Shown here in pieces: positions 53,480-61,088 of a stretch of DNA of 64,000 nt (position 1 is the first letter of the stretch; the number at the start of each line of letters is the position of its first letter). The notes beneath the pieces were generated by a model. It was not told the DNA's origin, made no database searches, and saw only the letters and a program-made list of their open reading frames with translations. Origin of the DNA: JAGXLC01 sp041686375 (GTDB taxonomy: Bacteria > Bacteroidota > Bacteroidia > Bacteroidales > UBA12077). The stretch covers positions 1 through 64,000 of the forward strand of contig JAWLEB010000012.1 in NCBI GenBank assembly GCA_041686375.1, written 5' to 3'. The translations under genes and the position numbers were made by a program.

Positions 53480-54484
53480 ATGCGTGAGGCATTGTATTAC
53501 AAGCAAAAGCAAAATCAAAAGATAGAATGTGTATTATGTCCGCATAATTGCATAATTAAAGAAGGAAAAAGAGGGATTTGTAATGTCCGGAAAAATATAA
53601 ACGGTAAACTGTATTCTGAAAACTACGGCAAAGTGACTGGTATCGGCTTTGATCCAATAGAAAAAAAGCCGCTATACCACTTTCATCCGGGAGAAATAAT
53701 ATTATCTGTAGGAAGTTTGGGATGTAATTTCAAATGCAGATTTTGCCAAAACTGGGAAATTTCACAATCAAGTATTGATGAAGTAAGCAGGTTTCAAACC
53801 CTTACAATAGAGGATGTCATCAAATTTGCTACAGAGAGAAAAAACAACATCGGGATTGCCTACACCTACAATGAGCCTACAATCTATTTTGAATTTATGC
53901 TGGATTTAGCTAAAGAGGTTCAAAATCAAGGTATGAAGAATGTAATGGTAACCAATGGCTTTATAAATCCGGACCCCCTAAATGAGCTACTGGAATATAT
54001 TGACGCTTTCAGTATTGACTTAAAAGCTTTTACAGAAGAATTTTATAAGAAAAACACTTCAGGAAAACTTGAACCTGTTAAGGACACCCTTAAGCAAATC
54101 CAAAGTAAAGGAAAATTTCTGGAAATCACTAACCTGGTTATTCCCAGTTTAAACGATGATACAGAAAAATTCCGGGAGATGATTGATTGGATAGCAACGG
54201 AAATCGGTTCCAAAACCGCTTTACATCTTTCCAGGTATTTCCCATGCTATAAGTCTAACATAGAGGCAACTCCAGTATCAAAGCTTCAGGAATTTTACAA
54301 TATAGCCCAGGAGAAACTGTCTTATGTGTATCTCGGAAATGTACCCTCAGCCGGAGGAAGTGAAACATTTTGCGATCAATGCGGGACATTGCTGGTATCA
54401 CGTAAAGGGTATTTTACAACCCTGAAAGGAATTGATGAAGAAGGAAAGTGTAAAAAATGCGGAAACAAAGTGTTTGAAAGATAA
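53480..54484 (+). CDS. amrS: AmmeMemoRadiSam system radical SAM enzyme
   Basis: 334 residues. N-terminal Cys-rich segment (ECVLCPHNCIIKEGKRGICN), radical SAM motif CNFKCRFCQNW, GIAYTYNEPTIYFEF, DAFSIDLKAFTEEFY, and a C-terminal zinc-ribbon-like pair of CxxC (FCDQCGTLL, CKKCGNKVF). The family is defined by its linkage to AMMECR1 and Memo proteins, as found here. The substrate is unknown; related to pyruvate formate-lyase activating enzymes. Confidence 0.93.
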   Translation: MREALYYKQKQNQKIECVLCPHNCIIKEGKRGICNVRKNINGKLYSENYGKVTGIGFDPIEKKPLYHFHPGEIILSVGSLGCNFKCRFCQNWEISQSSIDEVSRFQTLTIEDVIKFATERKNNIGIAYTYNEPTIYFEFMLDLAKEVQNQGMKNVMVTNGFINPDPLNELLEYIDAFSIDLKAFTEEFYKKNTSGKLEPVKDTLKQIQSKGKFLEITNLVIPSLNDDTEKFREMIDWIATEIGSKTALHLSRYFPCYKSNIEATPVSKLQEFYNIAQEKLSYVYLGNVPSAGGSETFCDQCGTLLVSRKGYFTTLKGIDEEGKCKKCGNKVFER

Positions 54485-54546
54485 AATACACAGAATTAAA
54501 TACGTTAGATCTTAAAGAGGCAAATAAATCCCCAAAAAATCTGCTT

Positions 54547-55395
54547 ATGAAGATACGAAAACCAGTTGTAGCAGGCCAGTTTTATCCCTCAGACAGGGCT
54601 GAATTAAATACTTTGATTACTGAAATCTTCAGTAAAGAAAAGGATAACATCAATTATGATCTTGCTCACCATAAAATTATTGGTGGTGTAGTGCCACATG
54701 CAGGTTATATATTTTCCGCCTATCAAGCAATTCATTTTTTTGAAATAGCGAAGAAATGCTCGACACAATTTGATACGGTAATAATAATTAACCCCAGCCA
54801 TACGGGTACTGGAAACGAAATAGCCATAGATGACAATGATTCCTGGGAAACTCCACTGGGAAGAACAGAGATTGACAAAGATTTTTCCCGCGAAATGGCT
54901 ATCCCGGAATCCGATATAGAAGAAGAAAGGGAACATAGTGGAGAAGTAATGCTACCCCTGTTGCAGCATTTTCTGAATTATGAATTCAAAATATTACCAA
55001 TAACAATAATGCACCAGACATTTGAAAACGCAAAACAAGTGGCAAATGAAATAAAACAGGCAAATGAAAAGCTCAACAAAAAAATACTCATAATAGCTTC
55101 ATCAGATTTCTCACATTTTGTACATCCGAATACTGGTGCAAAACTCGATCAAAAAGTCATAGATGAAATTTTTGCACTCAACACCCAGGGGATTGAAGAA
55201 GTTGTTCGTAAAAACAAAATTTCCGTGTGCGGATACGGACCCATTATGGCTCTTATGGAGTACTCAAAACTACTAAACCATGAACCCGGTATAAGCATCC
55301 TGAAAAAAGGTAATTCAGGAGACATAATACCATCGAATGAGGTAGTGGATTATGTATCAATGTTGTTCTATCAGGAAATAAAAGAAAAAGGATAA
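54547..55395 (+). CDS. amrB: AmmeMemoRadiSam system protein B (Memo family)
   Basis: 282 residues, Memo fold related to class III nonheme-iron dioxygenases: AGQFYPSDRAELNTLI, VVPHAGYIFSAYQAIHFF, NPSHTGTGNEIAI, REHSGEVMLPLLQHF and IIASSDFSHFV carry the conserved His, Asp and Cys-free pocket. Third member of the system. It follows amrS by 63 bp. Confidence 0.93.
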   Translation: MKIRKPVVAGQFYPSDRAELNTLITEIFSKEKDNINYDLAHHKIIGGVVPHAGYIFSAYQAIHFFEIAKKCSTQFDTVIIINPSHTGTGNEIAIDDNDSWETPLGRTEIDKDFSREMAIPESDIEEEREHSGEVMLPLLQHFLNYEFKILPITIMHQTFENAKQVANEIKQANEKLNKKILIIASSDFSHFVHPNTGAKLDQKVIDEIFALNTQGIEEVVRKNKISVCGYGPIMALMEYSKLLNHEPGISILKKGNSGDIIPSNEVVDYVSMLFYQEIKEKG

Positions 55396-55410
55396 TTGAG
55401 TCATTTTGCT

Positions 55411-55710
55411 ATGTGGAACACAGTAATCTATTGGCTTGAAGAGCACATTCAACCCTGTATGTATAAAAAAAATTTAGGGTTTGAATGCCCAGGATGTGGA
55501 TTGCAAAGGTCTTTTGTTGAATTGTTAAAAGGAAATTTATGGGAAAGCATGAAATTATATCCAGCATTAATTCCCATTGTATTCATGTTCATGTTTCTTG
55601 CTTTACACATATCTTTTAAAATAAAAAACGGAGCTCAAATACTTATATATTTATTCATTTTTAACACAGGGATTGTAATTACCAGCTATTTCTTAAAACT
55701 AATTCAGTAA
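55411..55710 (+). CDS. DUF2752 membrane protein
   Basis: About 99 residues from the ATG at 55411; a TTG at 55396 right after the previous stop is an alternative. Family motif FECPGCGLQRSFVELLKGNL (CPxCGxxR type) then two membrane helices. A small inner-membrane family of unknown role. It is in tight order with amrB and the CCC-motif protein. Confidence 0.82.
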   Translation: MWNTVIYWLEEHIQPCMYKKNLGFECPGCGLQRSFVELLKGNLWESMKLYPALIPIVFMFMFLALHISFKIKNGAQILIYLFIFNTGIVITSYFLKLIQ

Positions 55711-55720
55711 AACAAAACTT

Positions 55721-56119
55721 ATGGAAAATACAAATCAATCTAATCAAGCACAACGGCCTCAGGGAGGCGTTATAGAGCCTCTGCCCAATTCAACAGCAGT
55801 ATTGGTCTTAGGAATCGTATCAATTGTTGCTGTATTTTGTAGTTATGGATTGTTCGGCATAGTACTCGGAATTTTGGGATTAGTTCTATCAGGAAAGCCG
55901 ATCAATCTCTACACTGAAAACCCAGAAGCTTATACAGAATCATCATACAAAAACCTTAAAGCCGGGCGTATCTGTTCAATTATTGGATTAAGCCTCGGTG
56001 GACTGTTTATATTACTGGGGATTTTAGCAATAATAGGTATCTTTGGTGGATTAATTGCTTTATTACCATTCCTAGATAGTCTAAATATAGACATGATAAC
56101 GTTTTTAACGCTTTTATAG
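55721..56119 (+). CDS. CCC-motif membrane protein
   Basis: 132 residues: soluble N-terminal 25, then helix pair VLVLGIVSIVAVFCSYGLFGIVLGILGLVL, and a second pair after YKNLKAGRICSIIGLSLGGLF. Matches the Bacteroidota-specific CCC-motif family of unknown function. Terminator-like hairpin immediately downstream. Confidence 0.8.
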   Translation: MENTNQSNQAQRPQGGVIEPLPNSTAVLVLGIVSIVAVFCSYGLFGIVLGILGLVLSGKPINLYTENPEAYTESSYKNLKAGRICSIIGLSLGGLFILLGILAIIGIFGGLIALLPFLDSLNIDMITFLTLL

Positions 56120-56125
56120 TCTTTC

Positions 56126-56143
56126 AAAAAGCGGGCTTTTTTC
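56126..56143 (+). terminator. Short intrinsic terminator
   Basis: AAAAAGC-GG-GCTTTTTT seven nucleotides after the CCC-motif stop. Short stem but good T-run. Confidence 0.55.
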
Positions 56144-56159
56144 TATTATTTAAATACAT

Positions 56160-56375
56160 TGCATAACCCAGGCGCGTGGGGGCTGTCCTCATGGAGTGTA
56201 GCAACTGCCGTTAGTTTGGCAGCATAAGAATAGCAACACAATTTATCGTGGTGATCCGAAATATCTGCCACACCCCACCTCCGGCCCGTTCACGGGCTTC
56301 AAATCAATAACGGAGGCCAGGCATACACATATTTTCACAAAAAAGAGGGCAAAGTTTGTCCTCTTTTTTATTTTT
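56160..56375 (+). ncRNA. Candidate structured small RNA
   Basis: Non-coding, GC-richer than its surroundings. Potential stems: GTGGGG with CCCCAC over about 95 nt; CTGCC/GGCAG; GTGG.GAT / ATC..CCAC around 56251-56274; CCTCCG / CGGAGG enclosing GCCCGT-TC-ACGGGC. It ends in a strong hairpin (AGAGGGCA / TGTCCTCT) with a run of T (about 56344-56370). The size (about 210 nt) would fit a 6S-like or other small RNA, but I do not recognise a named family. Confidence 0.4.
56344..56370 (+). terminator. Intrinsic terminator of the candidate RNA
   Basis: AGAGGGCA / TGTCCTCT stem, T-run after it. The T-run merges into a -7 box TATTTTTG (56369-56376) that probably starts luxC transcription. Confidence 0.7.
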
Positions 56376-56401
56376 GTAACAGCAATATATTAAACAGCAA
56401 T

Positions 56402-57469
56402 ATGAATTTATCCATAAGCGAAAAAATTGATTTATTTGCCGCACTAGGTAAAGTGTTAAGAACATATTCAGAAAACACAAGAGAAGCGAAACTTGAAGCA
56501 TATTACAGAATTCTAGACAATAAACTCCCACTGGCAGAGGAACAAAACCCATGGTTTACACGAAAAAACATTTTGCATGCATTGCAGAATATGGGAATTG
56601 CCCTGGAAAAATCCAAAATAGAATACTGGATATCTCAGTACCCAACACTAAAAGAAAAAAAATATAATCCATTGAAAATAGGTGTGGTCAATGCAGGAAA
56701 TATACCTTTTGTGGGTTTTCATGATTTCATTACCATTCTGATTACGGGTAATTTATATTATGGTAAGTTATCATCCAAAGATAAGGAATTGCCCAAAGCC
56801 ATTAGGGATATTCTGCTTAAGATGGAACCCTCGATGAATGATAATATTATTTTTGAAAATCACATCCTGAAAAATTTTGACGCTATTATTGCTACCGGCA
56901 GTGATAATACCTCTCGATATTTTGAATATTATTTTGGTAAATATCCCCACATTATAAGGAAAAACAGAAGTAGTGCAGCAATTCTGACAGGTGATGAAAC
57001 GGACGAAGACCTCAGGAAAATGGCTGATGATATATTTTTATACTTTGGTCTTGGTTGCAGGAATATATCAAAAATTTATATTCCGCAAGAATTCAGTTTT
57101 AATCGCCTTTTTGAAAACATAAGCCATTATGAAGAAGCATTAAAACAGCATAATAAGTATATGAACAATTACGAATACAATCGCATAATCTATCTAATGA
57201 ACCAGACTCCTCATTTAGACAATGGTTTTCTCCTGCTGAAAGAAGATAAGGCTCTCTCCTCTCCTGTTGGTACGCTCTTCTATGAAAAATACACTGATTT
57301 AAAAAAACTAGACGATTATTTTAGCCTTCACAAAGACAATATTCAATGTCTCATATCTAAATCAGAGCAAATATATGACGCAATTGATTTCGGGAAAGCT
57401 CAAATTCCCGAACTTTGGGAGTATGCCGACAACGTCGATACCATAAAATTTTTAAGCTCTTTACAATAG
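56402..57469 (+). CDS. Acyl-CoA reductase (LuxC family)
   Basis: 355 residues. Aldehyde-dehydrogenase-like fold with IGVVNAGNIPFVGFHDFI, NFDAIIATGSDNTSRYFEYYF, RSSAAILTGDETDEDL, the probable catalytic Cys in FGLGCRNISKIYIP, and the end YADNVDTIKFLSSLQ typical of this group. It would reduce fatty acyl groups to aldehydes with NADPH. No LuxE or luciferase genes here. The -7 box TATTTTTG (56369-56376) gives it an almost leaderless start. Confidence 0.88.
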   Translation: MNLSISEKIDLFAALGKVLRTYSENTREAKLEAYYRILDNKLPLAEEQNPWFTRKNILHALQNMGIALEKSKIEYWISQYPTLKEKKYNPLKIGVVNAGNIPFVGFHDFITILITGNLYYGKLSSKDKELPKAIRDILLKMEPSMNDNIIFENHILKNFDAIIATGSDNTSRYFEYYFGKYPHIIRKNRSSAAILTGDETDEDLRKMADDIFLYFGLGCRNISKIYIPQEFSFNRLFENISHYEEALKQHNKYMNNYEYNRIIYLMNQTPHLDNGFLLLKEDKALSSPVGTLFYEKYTDLKKLDDYFSLHKDNIQCLISKSEQIYDAIDFGKAQIPELWEYADNVDTIKFLSSLQ

Positions 57470-57471
57470 AT

Positions 57472-58395
57472 ATGCCAAATATGAACAAAAACAAACATCT
57501 TATTGTTATTGCAGGTCCGACGGCTGTCGGGAAAACAGACCTATGCCTTGAAATTGCAAAAGAACTGAACACTGAAATCATATCAGCCGATTCACGCCAA
57601 ATATATAAAGAACTAAATGTTGGTACTGCCAAACCTTCGGCAGAGGAGCTACAAAAAGTTAAACATTATTTTATTAGCAATAAATCCATCCATGACTTTT
57701 ATACAGCAGGCATGTTTGAACTCGATGTATTGGAACTTTTAGAAAATATTTTCCGGGAAAGAGATACTATCCTGATGACGGGCGGTTCAGGACTTTACAT
57801 TAATGCAGTATGTAAAGGAATTGACGCCTTGCCTCGTGTAGAAAAAGAAATACGTTCCGACTTGATAAAACAATACGAAAAAGAAGGTATTGAAAGCCTG
57901 AGGTACAGTTTACAAAAACTCGATCCTGCATCATACAGAACAATGGACCTGAAAAATCCGAAAAGAATACTTAAGGCACTGGAGATAACCATACAAACCG
58001 GGAGGCCATATTCAAGTTTCCTGACCCGGCAAAGCAAAAAAAGACCGTTCAATATACATAAAACAGGCCTGATGAGAGAACGGGATGAATTATATGATCG
58101 AATAAATAAACGGGTAGATCAGATGCTCGAAAAAGGCCTGGAAGCAGAAGCGAAGCAGCTGTTCAGGTATAAACATCTTAATCCTCTGGACACTGTAGGA
58201 TATAAAGAATTCTTTGAGTACTTTGAGGGAAAAATATCCCGGGAAGAAGCCATAAGGCTTATAAAAAGAAATAGCCGCAGGTATGCAAAACGACAAATAA
58301 CATGGTTTTCCAAAGACCAAGAAATAAAATGGTTTCATCCTGAACAAAAAGAAGAAATTAAAAGTTACATAAAAAAACAAATATCAACATGTTAG
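57472..58395 (+). CDS. miaA: tRNA dimethylallyltransferase
   Basis: About 307 residues from the ATG at 57472, 2 bp after the luxC-like stop; the ATG at 57481 is a close alternative. P-loop AGPTAVGKTDLCLEIA, ISADSRQIYKELNVGTAKP, DPASYRTMDLKNPKRILKALE and TVGYKEFFEYFEG. Attaches the dimethylallyl group to A37 of tRNAs. Overlaps the next gene by 7 bp. Confidence 0.95.
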   Translation: MPNMNKNKHLIVIAGPTAVGKTDLCLEIAKELNTEIISADSRQIYKELNVGTAKPSAEELQKVKHYFISNKSIHDFYTAGMFELDVLELLENIFRERDTILMTGGSGLYINAVCKGIDALPRVEKEIRSDLIKQYEKEGIESLRYSLQKLDPASYRTMDLKNPKRILKALEITIQTGRPYSSFLTRQSKKRPFNIHKTGLMRERDELYDRINKRVDQMLEKGLEAEAKQLFRYKHLNPLDTVGYKEFFEYFEGKISREEAIRLIKRNSRRYAKRQITWFSKDQEIKWFHPEQKEEIKSYIKKQISTC

Positions 58396-59165
58396 TAGAC
58401 TATCACACACATACTTTTCTTTCTGACGGTGAAGGACAACACGAAGACTTTGTTCAGAAAGCGCACGACATAGGTCTCGATGAAATCGGATTCTCTGACC
58501 ACTTTTCCATAATTCCTACAAACTGGGGTAGTAATGAAGATGATATTCAATATATGACGGATAAAATTGAAGAGCTGAAGGCTAAGAATGAATTACCTGT
58601 AAAAATTAAATTCGGCGTTGAAATAGATTATATTCCAGGAAAAGAAAAGGAAATCGAAAAACTGATCAGCGCTTTACCATTAGATTACGTTATTGGTTCC
58701 ATACACTTCATCGAATCCTGGAATTTTGATACATCACCAGACCATTATAACGATAAAAACATTGAAACCCTCTATGAAAAATATTTTAATCTACTCAATG
58801 AGGCAGTTAAATCTGGCATGTTTGATATTGTGGGACATGCTGATGTGATAAAAAAGTTCAATCACAGACCACAGAAAAAACCGGTAGAACTCTATGAAAA
58901 AGTAATTCAATCCATTGCTGCCAATAATTTAACGGTAGAGCTGAATACCAGCGGGCTGAATAAACCTTGTAAAGAATTTTATCCTGATGTTACATTCATG
59001 GAAATGTGCTACCAATACGACATCCCGGTAATGATAAATTCTGATGCACACAAGCCAAATCAAGTGGGGCAGTATTTTTCAAAAGCAACAGCATTGCTAA
59101 AAGGAATCGGGTATAAGGAAATAAGTACTTTCACAGAAAGAAAAAGGGAAATGGTGGTTTTTTAG
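58389..59165 (+). CDS. PHP-family histidinol-phosphatase
   Basis: 258 residues. Metal-site motifs DYHTHTFLSDGEGQ, GFSDHFSI, FGVEIDYIPGKE, VIGSIHFIESW, IVGHADVI and NSDAHKPNQVG. Matches the HisJ type of histidinol-phosphate phosphatase. No his operon is near, so another phosphoester is possible. Convergent with the HlyD gene (4-bp overlap at the stops). Confidence 0.88.
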   Translation: MLVDYHTHTFLSDGEGQHEDFVQKAHDIGLDEIGFSDHFSIIPTNWGSNEDDIQYMTDKIEELKAKNELPVKIKFGVEIDYIPGKEKEIEKLISALPLDYVIGSIHFIESWNFDTSPDHYNDKNIETLYEKYFNLLNEAVKSGMFDIVGHADVIKKFNHRPQKKPVELYEKVIQSIAANNLTVELNTSGLNKPCKEFYPDVTFMEMCYQYDIPVMINSDAHKPNQVGQYFSKATALLKGIGYKEISTFTERKREMVVF

Positions 59166-60475
59166 CGATGTTTATTCAAAACATACCTTAATGGGCGAAC
59201 AATACGTTCAAGAAGCCTTGTATCTTCTGTGATGATTTCACCAACGCCTTGCATTTCCCGGGAAAATTCAAGTTCTTCGCCGTAAAACGTTGTCAGTCCA
59301 TCCGGAAAAGCAACCTCAACGGTATAAACATTATCCTCAGGAACCAATGAAACTGAACGTACCTCTCCCTCTACCATACCATATTCCAGGTAAGGATAAT
59401 TGGCAAAACGAATGTTGACTTGCTGTCCTTCTTCAACTTTGCCGGCACCGTTAAAAGGAAGTTGCATTTTTCCTATCATTTCTCCTTCATGAGCAGAAAT
59501 TACAGTCATAACCCTACGGCCTGACTCTACATATTGATTTTCGCTCCAATACTCTGTAAATGAAACTTTCCCGTTAACAGGGGCTTCCAGGAAATAATTT
59601 TCTTTCCATTTGTCGATGGCAGCCTCCAAATTATCATACGCTTCAAAAAGAGATATACTATACTGATTGAGCTGATTTTCAAATTGAAGCTCTGTCTCCT
59701 TAATATTCTGGTCAATTTTGGAAAGTTGTATCTCGGCATTGGATAAACTGACTTCAGTTTGTTCAAGTGCTTGCTGTTTTGCCAGCATTGCTGTTTCCGA
59801 CTTTTCCAGCTCTGCTTCAGGAATAACGTCCTGGGCATACAGAGCAGAATCCCTTTCATACTGCTTCAGGGCAAGCCTGTACTCTCTGCGGCTTATATCT
59901 CTTTGGCGTTCCAGCTTCCGATAATGCTGCCTGTACTTTTCTTTCTCATTTTGAAGCATAACAATGGTCTGCTGATGGTAGTTCAGAGCTTGAAAATGCT
60001 GAAAATCGTCCAGCCGCTTTATAAAAGTAGCATAATAAGATTGTATATCACCCAGCCGATAATGCTCTTCAAAATTATCATTTGCAATATTCCCGTTCCG
60101 TAGCCTTTCCCTGGATGTCTTAAGATTATCTTCGAGCTGCATAACATGTTTAAAATATGCAGGATTTTCAATGACAGCAAGGGGTTGTCCTTCTTCAACA
60201 TCCTGTCCGTCTATAACAAAAAGCTGTTCGATTTTACCACTCGTCCGGGCAACAATTCGTGCCGGTGGATTTTCCGTGGTAACAGTTATTGGAGCAGTAA
60301 CAACATCCGGATAGCTAAAAAACCAGCTACCGAAAATCAACAGAACAATAAGAAGAAAAATCAAAGTAATCCCCCAACGTATCAACCACCGAGGAGGACG
60401 ACCCAGTATTTCCTTTACCTCTTCGGAACGCAGGTTGATGTTGTTGGCTTCGTTTTTCTCTTTATTTTTTGGCAT
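59162..60475 (-). CDS. HlyD-family secretion adaptor
   Basis: 437 residues: cytosolic start, membrane helix about 33-52 (ITLIFLLIVLLIFGSWFF), biotinyl-lipoyl-like segments (PPARIVARTSGKIEQLFVIDGQDVEEGQPLAVI and FLEAPVNGKVSFTEYW) around a long coiled coil (about 115-285). Periplasmic adaptor for the C39-peptidase ABC exporter at 61080-63269. The two genes normally adjoin; here a four-helix-bundle gene with flanking repeats separates them. The hexanucleotide array ends 15 bp before its ATG. Confidence 0.92.
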   Translation of the reverse strand: MPKNKEKNEANNINLRSEEVKEILGRPPRWLIRWGITLIFLLIVLLIFGSWFFSYPDVVTAPITVTTENPPARIVARTSGKIEQLFVIDGQDVEEGQPLAVIENPAYFKHVMQLEDNLKTSRERLRNGNIANDNFEEHYRLGDIQSYYATFIKRLDDFQHFQALNYHQQTIVMLQNEKEKYRQHYRKLERQRDISRREYRLALKQYERDSALYAQDVIPEAELEKSETAMLAKQQALEQTEVSLSNAEIQLSKIDQNIKETELQFENQLNQYSISLFEAYDNLEAAIDKWKENYFLEAPVNGKVSFTEYWSENQYVESGRRVMTVISAHEGEMIGKMQLPFNGAGKVEEGQQVNIRFANYPYLEYGMVEGEVRSVSLVPEDNVYTVEVAFPDGLTTFYGEELEFSREMQGVGEIITEDTRLLERIVRPLRYVLNKHR

Positions 60476-60487
60476 ATTCTATATTTT

Positions 60488-60520
60488 TAGTTGCAGTGGC
60501 AGTGGCAGTGGCAGTGGCAG
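60488..60520 (+). repeat. Hexanucleotide TGGCAG array, left flank
   Basis: TTAGTTGCAG followed by four TGGCAG-type units. It starts with the same 16 nt as the array at 10327. Its mirror in the opposite orientation is at 61053-61088, on the other side of the four-helix-bundle gene. Confidence 0.8.
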
Positions 60521-60567
60521 GGAAGTAGATTTTTTCGGGATATTTATTATTCGTGCTTCGCATAAAA

Positions 60568-60942
60568 CTATGTTTTTGGTAAAAACTTTTCAGGATTATT
60601 GGCCATACCTCCCAACATCTTTCCAACTTCCTGATATTCATTTTGAAGTTCATTTTTCTTTTTCTCTGAAATATAATCACAATTAAAAGAAAAATCAAGC
60701 CATACAATTGTTTCACTACATTCAGCATCGGCATCTGTAATTTTACTTGTAAAATGTTTAGGGTATCTTCTTTCCCTATATCCCTCTGCTATATTAACAG
60801 ATACTGATCTTGAAGCTCTTCTGATTTGATCTGTTAAAGAACATTGCTCTTCTTTAGGAAATGTTTTTGTCAGTTCAAAAATCTCCATAGCCAAATTATA
60901 AGATTTCTGAAACACTTTCAAACGCTTAAAACTATATTCCAT
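60568..60942 (-). CDS. Four-helix bundle protein (S23 / IVP family)
   Basis: 124 residues, the typical family length. Signature FKRLKVFQKSYNLAMEIFEL, SLTDQIRRASRSVSVNIAEGY and DAECSETIVWLDFSF. Relatives are coded within intervening sequences of 23S rRNA genes in several bacteria, and the accessory Avd protein of diversity-generating retroelements shares the fold. Here the gene is flanked on both sides by inverted arrays of a hexanucleotide repeat and splits an exporter operon, suggesting an inserted mobile unit. No transposase or reverse transcriptase is present. Confidence 0.88.
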   Translation of the reverse strand: MEYSFKRLKVFQKSYNLAMEIFELTKTFPKEEQCSLTDQIRRASRSVSVNIAEGYRERRYPKHFTSKITDADAECSETIVWLDFSFNCDYISEKKKNELQNEYQEVGKMLGGMANNPEKFLPKT

Positions 60943-61052
60943 AAATAACTATTAAAATAAAGTATAATACTCTAATTTTTGCTACTTCTACCATCTATGT
61001 TTAGATTGCTATTTACCAGTAAATTATACCAGAACCATCAAAAATTACCGTC

Positions 61053-61088
61053 CTGCTACTGCTACTGCAACTGCAACTGCTACTGCCC
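61053..61088 (-). repeat. Hexanucleotide TAGCAG/TTGCAG array, right flank
   Basis: On the minus strand GGGCAGTAGCAGTTGCAG and further units; on the plus strand CTGCTACTGC. It overlaps the last three codons of the ABC exporter gene (stop TAG at 61082-61080 lies inside the first unit). Opposite orientation to 60488-60520. Confidence 0.8.

Noticed and set aside
56160..56375. Naming the candidate RNA as 6S, SRP RNA, tmRNA or RNase P RNA
   Set aside because: The size fits 6S, but the 5' and 3' ends are not complementary, and the SRP, tmRNA and RNase P signature sequences are absent.
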